Source: Gammaproteobacteria bacterium
GTDB lineage: Bacteria; Pseudomonadota; Gammaproteobacteria; Pseudomonadales; Azotimanducaceae
Assembly: GCA_026713185.1 (NCBI GenBank)
Contig: JAPOOX010000165.1
Span: forward strand, 1 to 64,000
Reading direction: 5' to 3'
DNA: 64,000 nt
Positions 17,299 to 25,512 of this stretch are shown piece after piece. The notes under the pieces were generated by a model that saw nothing but the letters and a program-made list of their open reading frames with translations, was not told the origin of the DNA and searched no databases. Position 1 is the stretch's first letter. The number at the start of each line of letters is the position of its first letter. The position numbers and the translations under genes were made by a program.

Positions 17299-18501
17299 AT
17301 GGCTGAACTTCAGGAATTCAGGATAGAAACAAGAGCCTGGCTGGAAGAGAACTGTCCGGCCAGTATGCGTACTCCCATGGCGCCGGGGGAGGAAGTCAAC
17401 GGCGGGTCCAAAATGCGCAGTTCCAATCCTGATTCTTACATTTGGCTCGATTTAATGGCTGAGAAAGGCTGGACTGTACCCAATTGGCCCGTGGAATATG
17501 GTGGCGCCGGGCTGGATATGGACCACTATGTCGTGCTGCTGCAGGAAATGGCCCGTATTAACGCACGGGAACCCCTGGCCGGGATGGGCATTTCAATGAT
17601 TGGACCGACACTGCTGGAATTCGGTAACGACGATCAGAAAGCAAGGCATCTGCCAAAGATCGCGAGTGGCGAGATTCGCTGGTGCCAGGGATACAGTGAA
17701 CCGGGCTCCGGTTCAGACCTTGCCAGCCTGCAGACCAGGGCCGAAGATCAGGGTGATAACTTCCTCATCAACGGCCAGAAGATCTGGACCTCCCTCGCGC
17801 ATTATGCAGACTGGATTTTCTGTCTGGTACGCACCGATCCGCGAGCACCGAAACACGAGGGTATCAGCTTTCTGTTGTTCTCCATGGACTCAGAGGGCGT
17901 AACGGTCAGACCGATACGACTGATCAGCGGAGCATCCCATTTTTGTGAAACATTCTTCGACGATGTCGTTGTACCCAAAGTGGACCTGGTTCACCAGCAG
18001 AACCGGGGATGGACAGTTGCCAAAAGGTTGCTTCAGCATGAGAGATCGGGTATTCACACGCTCGCTACCGCCGCGGCAAGTCGTAATGCCCGTATGCAGA
18101 CCAGTAAAAGCCTGCCTGCAGTCGCGGCCGGTTATCTTGGAAAGACTGACGGCAAACTGTCGGACCCACAACTCCGGGACGCCATTATCACCAATCGTAT
18201 GAATGCCCGGTCACTCTCCCTGACGCAACAGAGAACCGTAGAAGAATCGGAAGGCGGTACACCCGGCGCCGCTACTTCAATTTTCAAATATTATGTTGCC
18301 GAAATCAGAAAATCTCTCCAGGAGCTCCAGTTGCAAGCTGCGGGTACCCAGGCCCTGGGATGGGAAGACGATACGTTCTCGAAAGAGGAACTGGAACTCA
18401 CTCAAATGTGGCTCTTTTCCAAAGCGAGCTCAATTGCCGGCGGTTCGAATGAAGTTCAGTTGAATATAATTGCCAAACGCGTGTTGGGATTACCGGACTA
18501 A
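17299..18501 (+). CDS. Acyl-CoA dehydrogenase
   Basis: 400 residues from ATG 17299 (MAELQEFRIETRAWLEENC). An upstream in-frame start at 17242 would run through the intergenic repeat and is less likely. FAD motifs are CQGYSEPGSGSDLASLQTRA and INGQKIWTSLAHYADW. As in the 407-residue ACAD, the C-terminus has IAGGSNEVQ in place of a glutamate-bearing YEGT, and an ER pair sits mid-protein (LQHERSGIH). It is divergent from the ACAD pair and convergent with rpoD, six bases from its stop. Confidence 0.85.
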   Translation: MAELQEFRIETRAWLEENCPASMRTPMAPGEEVNGGSKMRSSNPDSYIWLDLMAEKGWTVPNWPVEYGGAGLDMDHYVVLLQEMARINAREPLAGMGISMIGPTLLEFGNDDQKARHLPKIASGEIRWCQGYSEPGSGSDLASLQTRAEDQGDNFLINGQKIWTSLAHYADWIFCLVRTDPRAPKHEGISFLLFSMDSEGVTVRPIRLISGASHFCETFFDDVVVPKVDLVHQQNRGWTVAKRLLQHERSGIHTLATAAASRNARMQTSKSLPAVAAGYLGKTDGKLSDPQLRDAIITNRMNARSLSLTQQRTVEESEGGTPGAATSIFKYYVAEIRKSLQELQLQAAGTQALGWEDDTFSKEELELTQMWLFSKASSIAGGSNEVQLNIIAKRVLGLPD

Positions 18502-18507
18502 CCGGTC

Positions 18508-20430
18508 CTACATATCGATAAAACTTCTCAGTTGCCGGGAGCGGGCAGGATGACGCAGTTTACGCAGGGCCTTTGCTTCAATCTGTCGAATGCGTTCACG
18601 GGTAACAGAAAACTGTCTGCCTACTTCCTCAAGGGTGTGGTCAGTATTCATGCCAATACCAAATCGCATACGCAGTACTTTTGCTTCACGTTCAGTCAGA
18701 GCTTCAAGTACATTGACAGTTGTTTTTTTCAGGCCTTCATCCGTGACGTGGTCCACCGGCGATTCTTCTGAGGTATCACTTACCAGATTCCACATGGTGG
18801 AATTATCGTCATCGCCTACAGGTGTTTCCAGGGAGATCGGCTGCTTGGCGACATCCAGGGCTTTTAGTACCTTGTCTTCCGGCAGATCCATTTTAAGGCT
18901 GAGTTCCTCAATGGTTGGCGCACGTCCCAGTTCCTGGTTCAACTGCCGCGTGAGTCGATTCAGTTTATTGACGGTCTCCATCATATGCACCGGGATGCGG
19001 ATAGTCCTCGCTAAATCCGAAATGGATCGTGTAATCGCCTGACGAATCCACCAGGTTGCATAGGTGGAAAACTTGAAGCCACGCCGGTATTCGAATTTGT
19101 CAACTGCCTTCATCAATCCAATGTTTCCCTCCTGAATAAGATCCAGAAAGTTCAATCCACGATTGGTGTATTTTTTGGCAATGGAGATTACGAGGCGGAG
19201 ATTGGCTTCGATCATATCCTTCTTCGCCTTGCGGGTTTTCTCGATGGCCACAAATAAATGCCGGTTGATTTCCTTGATCTCATCGATATCAATTCCGGAA
19301 TTCTCGGCTATCCTTTTGATTGTCTTGATGCCAAGCCGCATTGATACACGATATCGTTTTAGACGACTGGTATATTCTTCGTCTTGTTCAAGCAACTGAT
19401 CAATCCATTCAACATTGGTCTCATTTGAGGTGAAACTCCTGATGAAATCTTCCTTTGGCATCTTTGCCTTGTTGATGCAGAGATCCCTGATCAGTTTTTC
19501 CTGATCACGGATCAGCTTTATATCCGATCGGAATAACTCAAGAATAGCGTCCATTTGTGCCGGCACCAGTTTGAGTAAACCAAATGCATCACCCAGTTGG
19601 TCCAGTGCCTTTCTGGTTCTGTGGTCCCGGCGACCGTACCTGGCAATCTGCTTGTCAACTTTTTGTTGAGCCTTCTGTAAGGCCTTGAATCGCTTGTGAG
19701 CCAATGCCAGGTCCGGTTCCCTGGCTTTCTTCTTATCTTCCTCTTTCTCTGCCTTGTAGTTGCCGGTTGACTTGGCCTTGGCCAGTTGTGACATGTCGGG
19801 AATTAAATCTCCCGGGTCGAGGAATCCGCTGATAATCGATGTGACGTCTTCCTTTCCCTCGTCCAAAACCTGTTCGTAAGCATCAAGTATGCGCTCTACG
19901 GTGCCTGGATAGCGGGCCAGAACTGCCATGGTTTCACGAATCCCTTCCTCGATTCGCCTGGCAATTTCAATCTCGCCCTTTCGAGTAAGCAGGGGGACAG
20001 TACCCATTTCCCGCATGTACATGCGAACCGGGTCCATGTTCTTACCCACCACAGGATCAATGGGTATCGCCTGATCCATGGGAATCTGATTCTCGGCATC
20101 GTCCTTTATCCCGGCGTCTTCAGGGACCACATCGTAGACGGTAATACCCACCTCTTCGAACTTTTGCACGATGTTCTCAAAGTCATCGGACTCATCGATG
20201 TTTGCAGGCAACATGTCTGATAATTGATCGTACGTCAGGTATCCCTGATCCTTGAGTTTTTCAACCAGGGCTTTGAGTTTGGATTCATCTATTTCCGAGT
20301 CATCATCATCGTTGCCTGGGAGGACAATATTGGAAAGGACCTCAAATGTTTCCAGGTCTTCAGACGTTTCATCCAGAGATTCATCTTCCAGAATAGAATA
20401 AAAGTCTCCTTCGTTGTCATCATTCGTCAT
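18508..20430 (-). CDS. rpoD: RNA polymerase primary sigma factor RpoD (sigma-70)
   Basis: 640 residues. Region 1.2 is [11 protein letters not shown], region 2 is [27 protein letters not shown]-type with [15 protein letters not shown], and region 4.2 ends [20 protein letters not shown]. It directs RNA polymerase to housekeeping promoters. It carries about 45 acidic residues before the usual region 1.1 ([15 protein letters not shown]), so it is somewhat longer than the E. coli and Pseudomonas proteins. The usual rpsU-dnaG-rpoD order is broken: no dnaG lies upstream, only about 700 non-coding bases. Confidence 0.97.
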   Translation of the reverse strand: MTNDDNEGDFYSILEDESLDETSEDLETFEVLSNIVLPGNDDDDSEIDESKLKALVEKLKDQGYLTYDQLSDMLPANIDESDDFENIVQKFEEVGITVYDVVPEDAGIKDDAENQIPMDQAIPIDPVVGKNMDPVRMYMREMGTVPLLTRKGEIEIARRIEEGIRETMAVLARYPGTVERILDAYEQVLDEGKEDVTSIISGFLDPGDLIPDMSQLAKAKSTGNYKAEKEEDKKKAREPDLALAHKRFKALQKAQQKVDKQIARYGRRDHRTRKALDQLGDAFGLLKLVPAQMDAILELFRSDIKLIRDQEKLIRDLCINKAKMPKEDFIRSFTSNETNVEWIDQLLEQDEEYTSRLKRYRVSMRLGIKTIKRIAENSGIDIDEIKEINRHLFVAIEKTRKAKKDMIEANLRLVISIAKKYTNRGLNFLDLIQEGNIGLMKAVDKFEYRRGFKFSTYATWWIRQAITRSISDLARTIRIPVHMMETVNKLNRLTRQLNQELGRAPTIEELSLKMDLPEDKVLKALDVAKQPISLETPVGDDDNSTMWNLVSDTSEESPVDHVTDEGLKKTTVNVLEALTEREAKVLRMRFGIGMNTDHTLEEVGRQFSVTRERIRQIEAKALRKLRHPARSRQLRSFIDM

Positions 20431-20760
20431 AATCCAAGGGCTCCGTTGGTTCTTGTCCGCATAACGTACAAGACGTCATTAATGCACATATAGGGCCAAA
20501 TGCCGAAAATTAAAGATGAATTGGATAAATCTTTGTACGTCATCTACGGTCATTGAAGGTTCCAATGCTACCACTGAAGGGTTTTACGGACGCAACTATC
20601 CTACGATTGGGCATTATCAGTTCAAATTCTCGAATTGTCCAACATTTTTTTGTCCAACTATTTTTTTAAAAAAAATCTTTGTTGATAAGCCAGGTTGATA
20701 AGCCATTCAGTGAAGGGAACAATCACTAAACTGACCATACTATCTATTTCTACTTTTCAT

Positions 20761-20847
20761 TCATCAAACATGACGAAGAATCCAGGTAAGCCGGCCTGTT
20801 TGCTCCGCGACAGCGGCAGGGCGAATTTTTTGGCCCACTAAAGGCTC
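20761..20847 (+). repeat. 87-base intergenic repeat, copy 1
   Basis: Aligns over its whole length, with about 80-85 percent identity by eye, to the reverse complement of 44427-44514. The shared cores include CATCAAACATGACGAAGAA and TTGCTCCGCGACAGCGGC. Both copies contain GC-rich inverted segments. In this copy the ATG-started frame stops after 23 codons. Confidence 0.75.
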
Positions 20848-21022
20848 CCGATGAATGAACCAAAAAAATTTTTAGAATACGACCAAAATCCTCGATTGAA
20901 TTTTCCTTTTCTAATTCAAAATCTTAGATTCAATTCCTAAATGTCAAGGCATAAACATCACAGATATCTCCATTATTGATGTCTTTAAATTGCTTTCAAC
21001 AGCGGCTATATTTATCAACCTC

Positions 21023-21091
21023 GCTAGCCCAGGCTGTATGAACAGTTTGTATTCTCCTCGGCAGGAAGGATGCGCGTACAGCTTGGCTAGC
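21023..21091. repeat. Hairpin-capable element with imperfect terminal inverted repeats
   Basis: GCTAGCCCAGGCTGTA at 21023-21038 is matched in inverted orientation by TACAGCTTGGCTAGC at 21077-21091, with one gap and one mismatch and a 38-base centre. It could fold as a long stem-loop. It may be a small palindromic mobile sequence or a regulatory RNA structure. Confidence 0.45.
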
Positions 21092-21096
21092 TGAGA

Positions 21097-21123
21097 CCAA
21101 TCCCCCAAAGCCATCTGCGAACA
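21097..21123. repeat. 27-base repeat, copy 1
   Basis: CCAAT[C/G]CCCCAAAGCCATC-type sequence ending TGCGAACA. The same 27 bases with one mismatch are at 26948-26974. The copy lies a few bases downstream of the cysQ stop. Confidence 0.7.
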
Positions 21124-21133
21124 CACTCGTTAA

Positions 21134-21970
21134 TCAGGTCCCACTGCCTGTATTCAGAATACTTTCCCATGGGTAGTCAGGGTCCCCCACAACAAAAAAA
21201 TCCGGATTAAGGATGTCCTCTTTGCTGTTGTACCGCAGCGAATGTAATCCTGCGTCCATTACCACACCACCTGCCGCCTCAACGATAGCCTGTGCCGCAG
21301 CCGTATCCCATTCCGATGTTGGCGCCAGGCGTGGATAGAAGTCCGCCTTTCCTTCCGCTATCAGGCACAACTTGAGTGAACTCCCCATGTTGATAGTCTC
21401 AATCTTCGGGAAGTGTTGTTCCATACGTCTCATCAATTCAGACAAGGCTGTTACACCATGTCGACGGCTTGCGACAACAGTCACAGGTCTGTTTTCCTTC
21501 AAATGCCCTGCCAGTTGTCTGGCACGAATGGGACTGCGTCGACCCTGTTTCTCAATAAAAGCTGACCTCTTACCCAGCTGGGTTCCGGCATACAGGACAT
21601 TCTGCACCGGTACAAAAACAACTCCCATAACCGGAGTCCCATTCTCTATCAACGCAATGTTGACAGTGAATTCATCATTGCGATTAATGAACTCTTTGGT
21701 GCCATCCAGCGGGTCCACCAGGAAATACTGCCGCCAGTGTTTCCTCTCTGAGAAATCGATGGGGTCAGATTCTTCCGACAAGACAGGGATCTCCGGCGCC
21801 ATCTGAGCCAGACTGTTGACAATAATCCTGTGTGAGGCCAAATCAGCACGGGTGAGCGGGGAATCATCGTCCTTGATTTCAATGCCGAAACTGTCTTCTG
21901 CATAAACATCGAGAATCGCGTTGCCCGCTTTTCGGCTGATTTCCATTATCCCGGGTAATAGATCCAGCAT
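21134..21970 (-). CDS. cysQ: 3'(2'),5'-bisphosphate nucleotidase CysQ
   Basis: 278 residues from ATG 21970, which has CGAGGA upstream; a start at 22009 would add 13. Inositol-monophosphatase-fold metal motifs are present: SEESD near residue 67, DPLDGTKEF near 87 and EWDTAAAQAIVEAAGG near 220. It hydrolyses 3'-phosphoadenosine 5'-phosphate, the by-product of sulfate assimilation and of PAPS-dependent sulfotransferases; a sulfotransferase gene lies at 41789-43036. Divergent from hslR. Confidence 0.93.
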   Translation of the reverse strand: MLDLLPGIMEISRKAGNAILDVYAEDSFGIEIKDDDSPLTRADLASHRIIVNSLAQMAPEIPVLSEESDPIDFSERKHWRQYFLVDPLDGTKEFINRNDEFTVNIALIENGTPVMGVVFVPVQNVLYAGTQLGKRSAFIEKQGRRSPIRARQLAGHLKENRPVTVVASRRHGVTALSELMRRMEQHFPKIETINMGSSLKLCLIAEGKADFYPRLAPTSEWDTAAAQAIVEAAGGVVMDAGLHSLRYNSKEDILNPDFFVVGDPDYPWESILNTGSGT

Positions 21971-22180
21971 CGCCGATCCTCGTATTAGCAATTGCTCATT
22001 GAACACCAATCAGGGACCCGGAACAACTTGCTTGTTTTACTTACCCACCTTATTTGCGCTTTAATTGACCGGTTCTTGTCTGGATATAATCGATATGGAT
22101 GTAATTCTGCCTGGCAGACAACAGAATTCCACCGAAGTTATGGCCTTGGTCCGGTCACTGTACATTTTCGAATGCTCAGC

Positions 22181-22561
22181 ATGAACGGAACCCGGCTCGA
22201 TAAATGGCTGTGGGCCGCGCGCTTTTTCAAAACACGATCCAAGGCAAAGGAAGCCATTGATGGTGGAAAAGTCCGTGTCAACGGCGCCCGCGGCAAACCG
22301 GGAAAAGAAGTTTTAATCGATGACGAACTGCGGGTACGGCAGGGATGGGATGAAAAACACATAATAGTCAAAGGCATCTCAGAGCAGAGGCGTGGTGCAC
22401 CCGAAGCAAGACTGCTATATGAAGAAACACCCGCCAGCATTAAGAAACGTGAACTGGCCGCCGAGCAACGCCGGGCAGCTGGATCCACCATCATCTCGGA
22501 ACATAAACCGGGGAAGAAGAGTCGTCGCCAGTTACATCAGTTTCTAGACCGGAACCGCTAA
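22181..22561 (+). CDS. hslR: S4-domain heat-shock RNA-binding protein Hsp15
   Basis: 126 residues from ATG 22181; ATG 22172 three codons upstream is also possible. The S4 domain is at the N-terminus (TRLDKWLWAARFFKTR, then KVRVNG), followed by a basic C-terminal tail. In E. coli Hsp15 binds free 50S subunits carrying nascent chains and helps recycle them. It ends three bases before the gshA start, so the two are likely cotranscribed. Confidence 0.92.
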   Translation: MNGTRLDKWLWAARFFKTRSKAKEAIDGGKVRVNGARGKPGKEVLIDDELRVRQGWDEKHIIVKGISEQRRGAPEARLLYEETPASIKKRELAAEQRRAAGSTIISEHKPGKKSRRQLHQFLDRNR

Positions 22562-22564
22562 CCA

Positions 22565-24133
22565 ATGCTGGACAACCTGAAATCAATCGCAGGCAAACAA
22601 CCTGACATCCTGCGATTTAATCGTGGCCTTGAGCGTGAAACTCTGAGGGTCGATTCGTCCGGCCAACTGGCTGTAACCCCACATCCCGGGTTTCTGGGTT
22701 CCAAGCTCTGTCATCCAATGATCACGACTGATTTTTCCGAATCACAATTGGAACTCATCACGCCAGTCCAACAATCCGTGTCGGACGCATTGAACCAGCT
22801 CAATGATATTCATCGATTCATTTATTCAGGTCTTGATGGGGAAATCCTCTGGCCAGCGAGTATGCCCTGTACACTCCCGCCATCCAACGAAATTCCCCTG
22901 GCACAGTATGGCTCGTCAAATCTGGCAAAACTGAAAACCACCTACCGCAGTGGACTCGGATATCGATATGGCAGAACCATGCAGACGATTTGTGCAATTC
23001 ATTACAATTTTTCTTTTCCGGACAACTTCTGGCCTGTACTTGCAACCTATGAAGAATCCAGCGAGAACATTGATGATTTTCGCACCCGTCGCTATTTCGA
23101 CCTGATGCGCAACTTCAGACGATTATCCTGGTTGCCTACCTATCTCTTTGGTGCTTCCCCGGCGCTGTCTGACTCCTTTATAACCGGACGCCAGCACAAT
23201 CTTCAGCGATTGAATGATCAAACCTGGTTTCTGCCGGAAGCGACTTCACTGCGTAACGGAGGCCTGGGCTATCAAAGCGACACGCAGTCGGGTTTGATCA
23301 ATATCTGTTACAACACTGCAGATGATTATATCAGGACCCTGGCGGAATCAATCTGCACTGAATATACCCCGTACCGGGATTTACAACAGGATGTTCCGGG
23401 CATCATCCAGGTCAACACCAGTATTCTTCAGTCCGAGGCGGAGTTCTATACCACCATACGGGCGAAAAGAGTGACTTCGGGGGGGTTGAATCTGTTACAG
23501 GCACTCAGGAAGGACGGCGTTGAATATATTGAAGTCCGACTTCTTGATATCAACCCGTATGCCCCTCTCGGAATTGACGCCAGGACAATCCACTTCATGG
23601 ATACCCTGATTTTATATTGCCTGTTGACACCGAGTCCTGTACACGATGATTACCTGTGCAAAGCTGTGAACGACAACATGCAGGTGGTTGTCCAGCATGG
23701 CCGGGGGGATGTCTATCTGGACGATCGCGGTAAACAGATCTCACTGAAAACCTGGGGTGAAGCAGTACTGAAGGATCTTGCTCAGGTTGCCGCGGTGCTG
23801 GATGCGGAATCAGCATCCGGGGAACACGGCAATGCAGTCACCGAACAGCTGAGAAAACTTGTCAATACCGGAGAAACACCCGCCTCCAGGATGCTTGATG
23901 CGCTGCAGGGTAAAACATTCCAGGACTATGCCATGGAACTTGCTCACCGTTATCAAACGCATTTCCTGGATCAGCCCCTCAACCGTGAAGAACTCGAATC
24001 TTTCAAAGAGATGGCTGATAAATCGCGTGTTGAACAGGCCCACCGGGAAGCAGTGACCGAATTACCATTCCCGGATTACATTGCAGACATGCATAAGGAC
24101 TATCAAGACCTTATGGAGAATCCTGCCGTGTGA
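22565..24133 (+). CDS. gshA: Glutamate-cysteine ligase (class I)
   Basis: 522 residues, matching the proteobacterial class-I enzyme. The N-terminal FNRGLERETLRV and the TDFSESQLELITP segments carry ATP and metal ligands, and YIEVRLLDINPYAPLGID is the later substrate-binding part. It makes gamma-glutamylcysteine, the first step of glutathione synthesis. The stop overlaps the GTG start of acpH by four bases. gshB is not in the window. Confidence 0.95.
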   Translation: MLDNLKSIAGKQPDILRFNRGLERETLRVDSSGQLAVTPHPGFLGSKLCHPMITTDFSESQLELITPVQQSVSDALNQLNDIHRFIYSGLDGEILWPASMPCTLPPSNEIPLAQYGSSNLAKLKTTYRSGLGYRYGRTMQTICAIHYNFSFPDNFWPVLATYEESSENIDDFRTRRYFDLMRNFRRLSWLPTYLFGASPALSDSFITGRQHNLQRLNDQTWFLPEATSLRNGGLGYQSDTQSGLINICYNTADDYIRTLAESICTEYTPYRDLQQDVPGIIQVNTSILQSEAEFYTTIRAKRVTSGGLNLLQALRKDGVEYIEVRLLDINPYAPLGIDARTIHFMDTLILYCLLTPSPVHDDYLCKAVNDNMQVVVQHGRGDVYLDDRGKQISLKTWGEAVLKDLAQVAAVLDAESASGEHGNAVTEQLRKLVNTGETPASRMLDALQGKTFQDYAMELAHRYQTHFLDQPLNREELESFKEMADKSRVEQAHREAVTELPFPDYIADMHKDYQDLMENPAV

Positions 24134-24720
24134 ATCATCTCGCTCATATCAAACTCGCCTCTGCAACACCACAACTGCTGGTAGGAAACTTCCTGGCAGA
24201 TGACATCAAAGGCAGACTCAATGGTCAATACTCACCGGAAATAGAACTCGGGATTCAATTACATCGTGTCATTGACGCGTTTACAGATGCACATCCCGTA
24301 GTGCTCAACAGCCACACCCGTCTTGACAGGAAATATCGAAGGTATGGCGGCATTATCACGGACATCATTTTTGACCATTTTCTGGCCCTGGACTGGCAGC
24401 AATATGATGACCGTCCACTGGATCTGTTTTGCCAGGATATACTGCAGCAGGTACTCAGGCATTCTGATTTGATGCCCGCTGCAACGCTGGAACGGTGCCA
24501 AAGAATGCAGGCGCACAGATCATTGGAACAATATGGGAAAACAGCCTTTATTGAACACTCTTTCAACTATCTGTCAGGCAGGTTAAAGCGGGAAAACCCG
24601 CTGGCAAATGCATATTGCCAGTTTGAGGAATTTGGAGACGATCTGAAGGCTGATTTCATAGAATTCTTTCCACAGTTGGAATCTTTCGTGTTCGACTGGA
24701 TAGAACAACACCAATGCTGA
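24130..24720 (+). CDS. acpH: Acyl carrier protein phosphodiesterase (AcpH family)
   Basis: 196 residues starting at GTG 24130 within a GTGA overlap with gshA. The N-terminal MNHLAHIKLA, GNFLADDIKG and HRVIDAFTDAH segments, and FDHFLALDW, are the HD-like metal residues of the family. The enzyme removes the 4'-phosphopantetheine group from acyl carrier protein. A 55-base repeat follows its stop. Confidence 0.88.
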   Translation: MNHLAHIKLASATPQLLVGNFLADDIKGRLNGQYSPEIELGIQLHRVIDAFTDAHPVVLNSHTRLDRKYRRYGGIITDIIFDHFLALDWQQYDDRPLDLFCQDILQQVLRHSDLMPAATLERCQRMQAHRSLEQYGKTAFIEHSFNYLSGRLKRENPLANAYCQFEEFGDDLKADFIEFFPQLESFVFDWIEQHQC

Positions 24721-24760
24721 ACTTCTTTTTCCGCTATACTGTTCCCGGACATGCCAGGAG

Positions 24761-24815
24761 GCTGCCGGGAACCGCGACCGTAGCGAGGGCGAGACTGATT
24801 GAGTCATCTTTTTTG
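24761..24815 (+). repeat. 55-base direct repeat upstream of dsbB
   Basis: Nearly identical to 25364-25419. Shared core CGACCGTAGCGAGGGCGAGA, then GACTGATTGAGTC, which can form a small stem, and a run of T. The two copies bracket dsbB. It could act as a terminator for acpH because of the stem followed by T, or be a REP-like element. Confidence 0.8.
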
Positions 24816-24829
24816 TAAAGGAAATCCGG

Positions 24830-25348
24830 GTGGAAACCAACCAGATTTTAAATTTCCTGCCGCGTTCCAGAACCATTTCCATGCTGCTGTTCCTTGCGTG
24901 TGTGGCGATGATGGCTGTGGCGCTTTATATGGAACACCAGATGAATCTGGACCCCTGCCCACTTTGTATTGTGCAACGCATCATGGTCATTGCTGTCGGG
25001 CTCACCGCGCTGGTGGCGGCTGTTCATAACCCTGGCGTTACCGGCATTCGAATCTACGGTGGCATCGTTGTACTTTTTTCCGGCCTGGGCGCCGGCACTG
25101 CAATGCGGCAGTTGTGGCTGCAAAGTCTGCCGGAAAGTCAAATCCCCGCCTGCGGACCAGGGTTGGATTATCTGCTGGACGTATTCCCGCTGACAGAAGT
25201 AATCGCCATGGTCTTTGCCGGAGATGGTTCCTGTGCCGAAGTGTCATGGAGCCTGATAGGCATCAGTATTCCGGGATGGGCTCTACTGGGCTTTGCCGGT
25301 CTGATCGTTCCTGGCATATTGCAGATGGTAAGACCTGACGCAGGCTGA
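24830..25348 (+). CDS. dsbB: Disulfide bond formation protein DsbB
   Basis: 172 residues from GTG 24830, with AAAGGA about seven bases upstream. Four membrane segments. The first periplasmic loop has the CPLC redox pair (about residues 44-47), and the second loop has the other two cysteines in PACGP and GSCAE. The quinone-interacting arginine follows in CIVQRIM. DsbB reoxidises periplasmic DsbA. The gene stands alone between two copies of a direct repeat. Confidence 0.94.
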   Translation: METNQILNFLPRSRTISMLLFLACVAMMAVALYMEHQMNLDPCPLCIVQRIMVIAVGLTALVAAVHNPGVTGIRIYGGIVVLFSGLGAGTAMRQLWLQSLPESQIPACGPGLDYLLDVFPLTEVIAMVFAGDGSCAEVSWSLIGISIPGWALLGFAGLIVPGILQMVRPDAG

Positions 25349-25363
25349 ACAACTGCCTGGGAT

Positions 25364-25419
25364 GCTGTCCGGGAACTGCGACCGTAGCGAGGGCGAGACT
25401 GATTGAGTCATATTTTTTG
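25364..25419 (+). repeat. 55-base direct repeat downstream of dsbB
   Basis: Second copy of the sequence at 24761-24815, with one inserted base and a few changes. The stem GACT-GATTG-AGTC is followed by an AT step and TTTTTT, so it could also serve as the dsbB terminator. Confidence 0.8.
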
Positions 25420-25512
25420 GTTATTTGAGGCAAATATTGTACATATTGAACGAAAATAAGCGGAAAATATGGCCACGCAGTAGGTCAGTTAAGTTCTCGG
25501 ACAGCCTCCTGG

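Larger units (their letters stand above)
20431..21133. other. Non-coding stretch upstream of rpoD with several repeats
   Basis: About 700 bases without a supportable gene. It should hold the rpoD promoter. I see an 8-bp inverted repeat (ACGTACAA at 20464-20471 and TTGTACGT at 20533-20540), an 87-base repeat shared with 44427-44514, a long hairpin-capable element (21023-21091), and a 27-base repeat shared with 26948-26974. The AT-rich part 20620-20700 and 20860-20940 holds no pattern I can name. Confidence 0.6.

Noticed and set aside
20944-21126. A 60-codon minus-strand frame after cysQ
   Set aside because: It overlaps the hairpin-capable element and the 27-base repeat, has no family features, and its composition follows the repeat.
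24761-25419. The dsbB direct repeats as a CRISPR or insertion sequence
   Set aside because: There are only two copies, spaced by a normal gene, with no transposase, spacer pattern or terminal inverted repeats.
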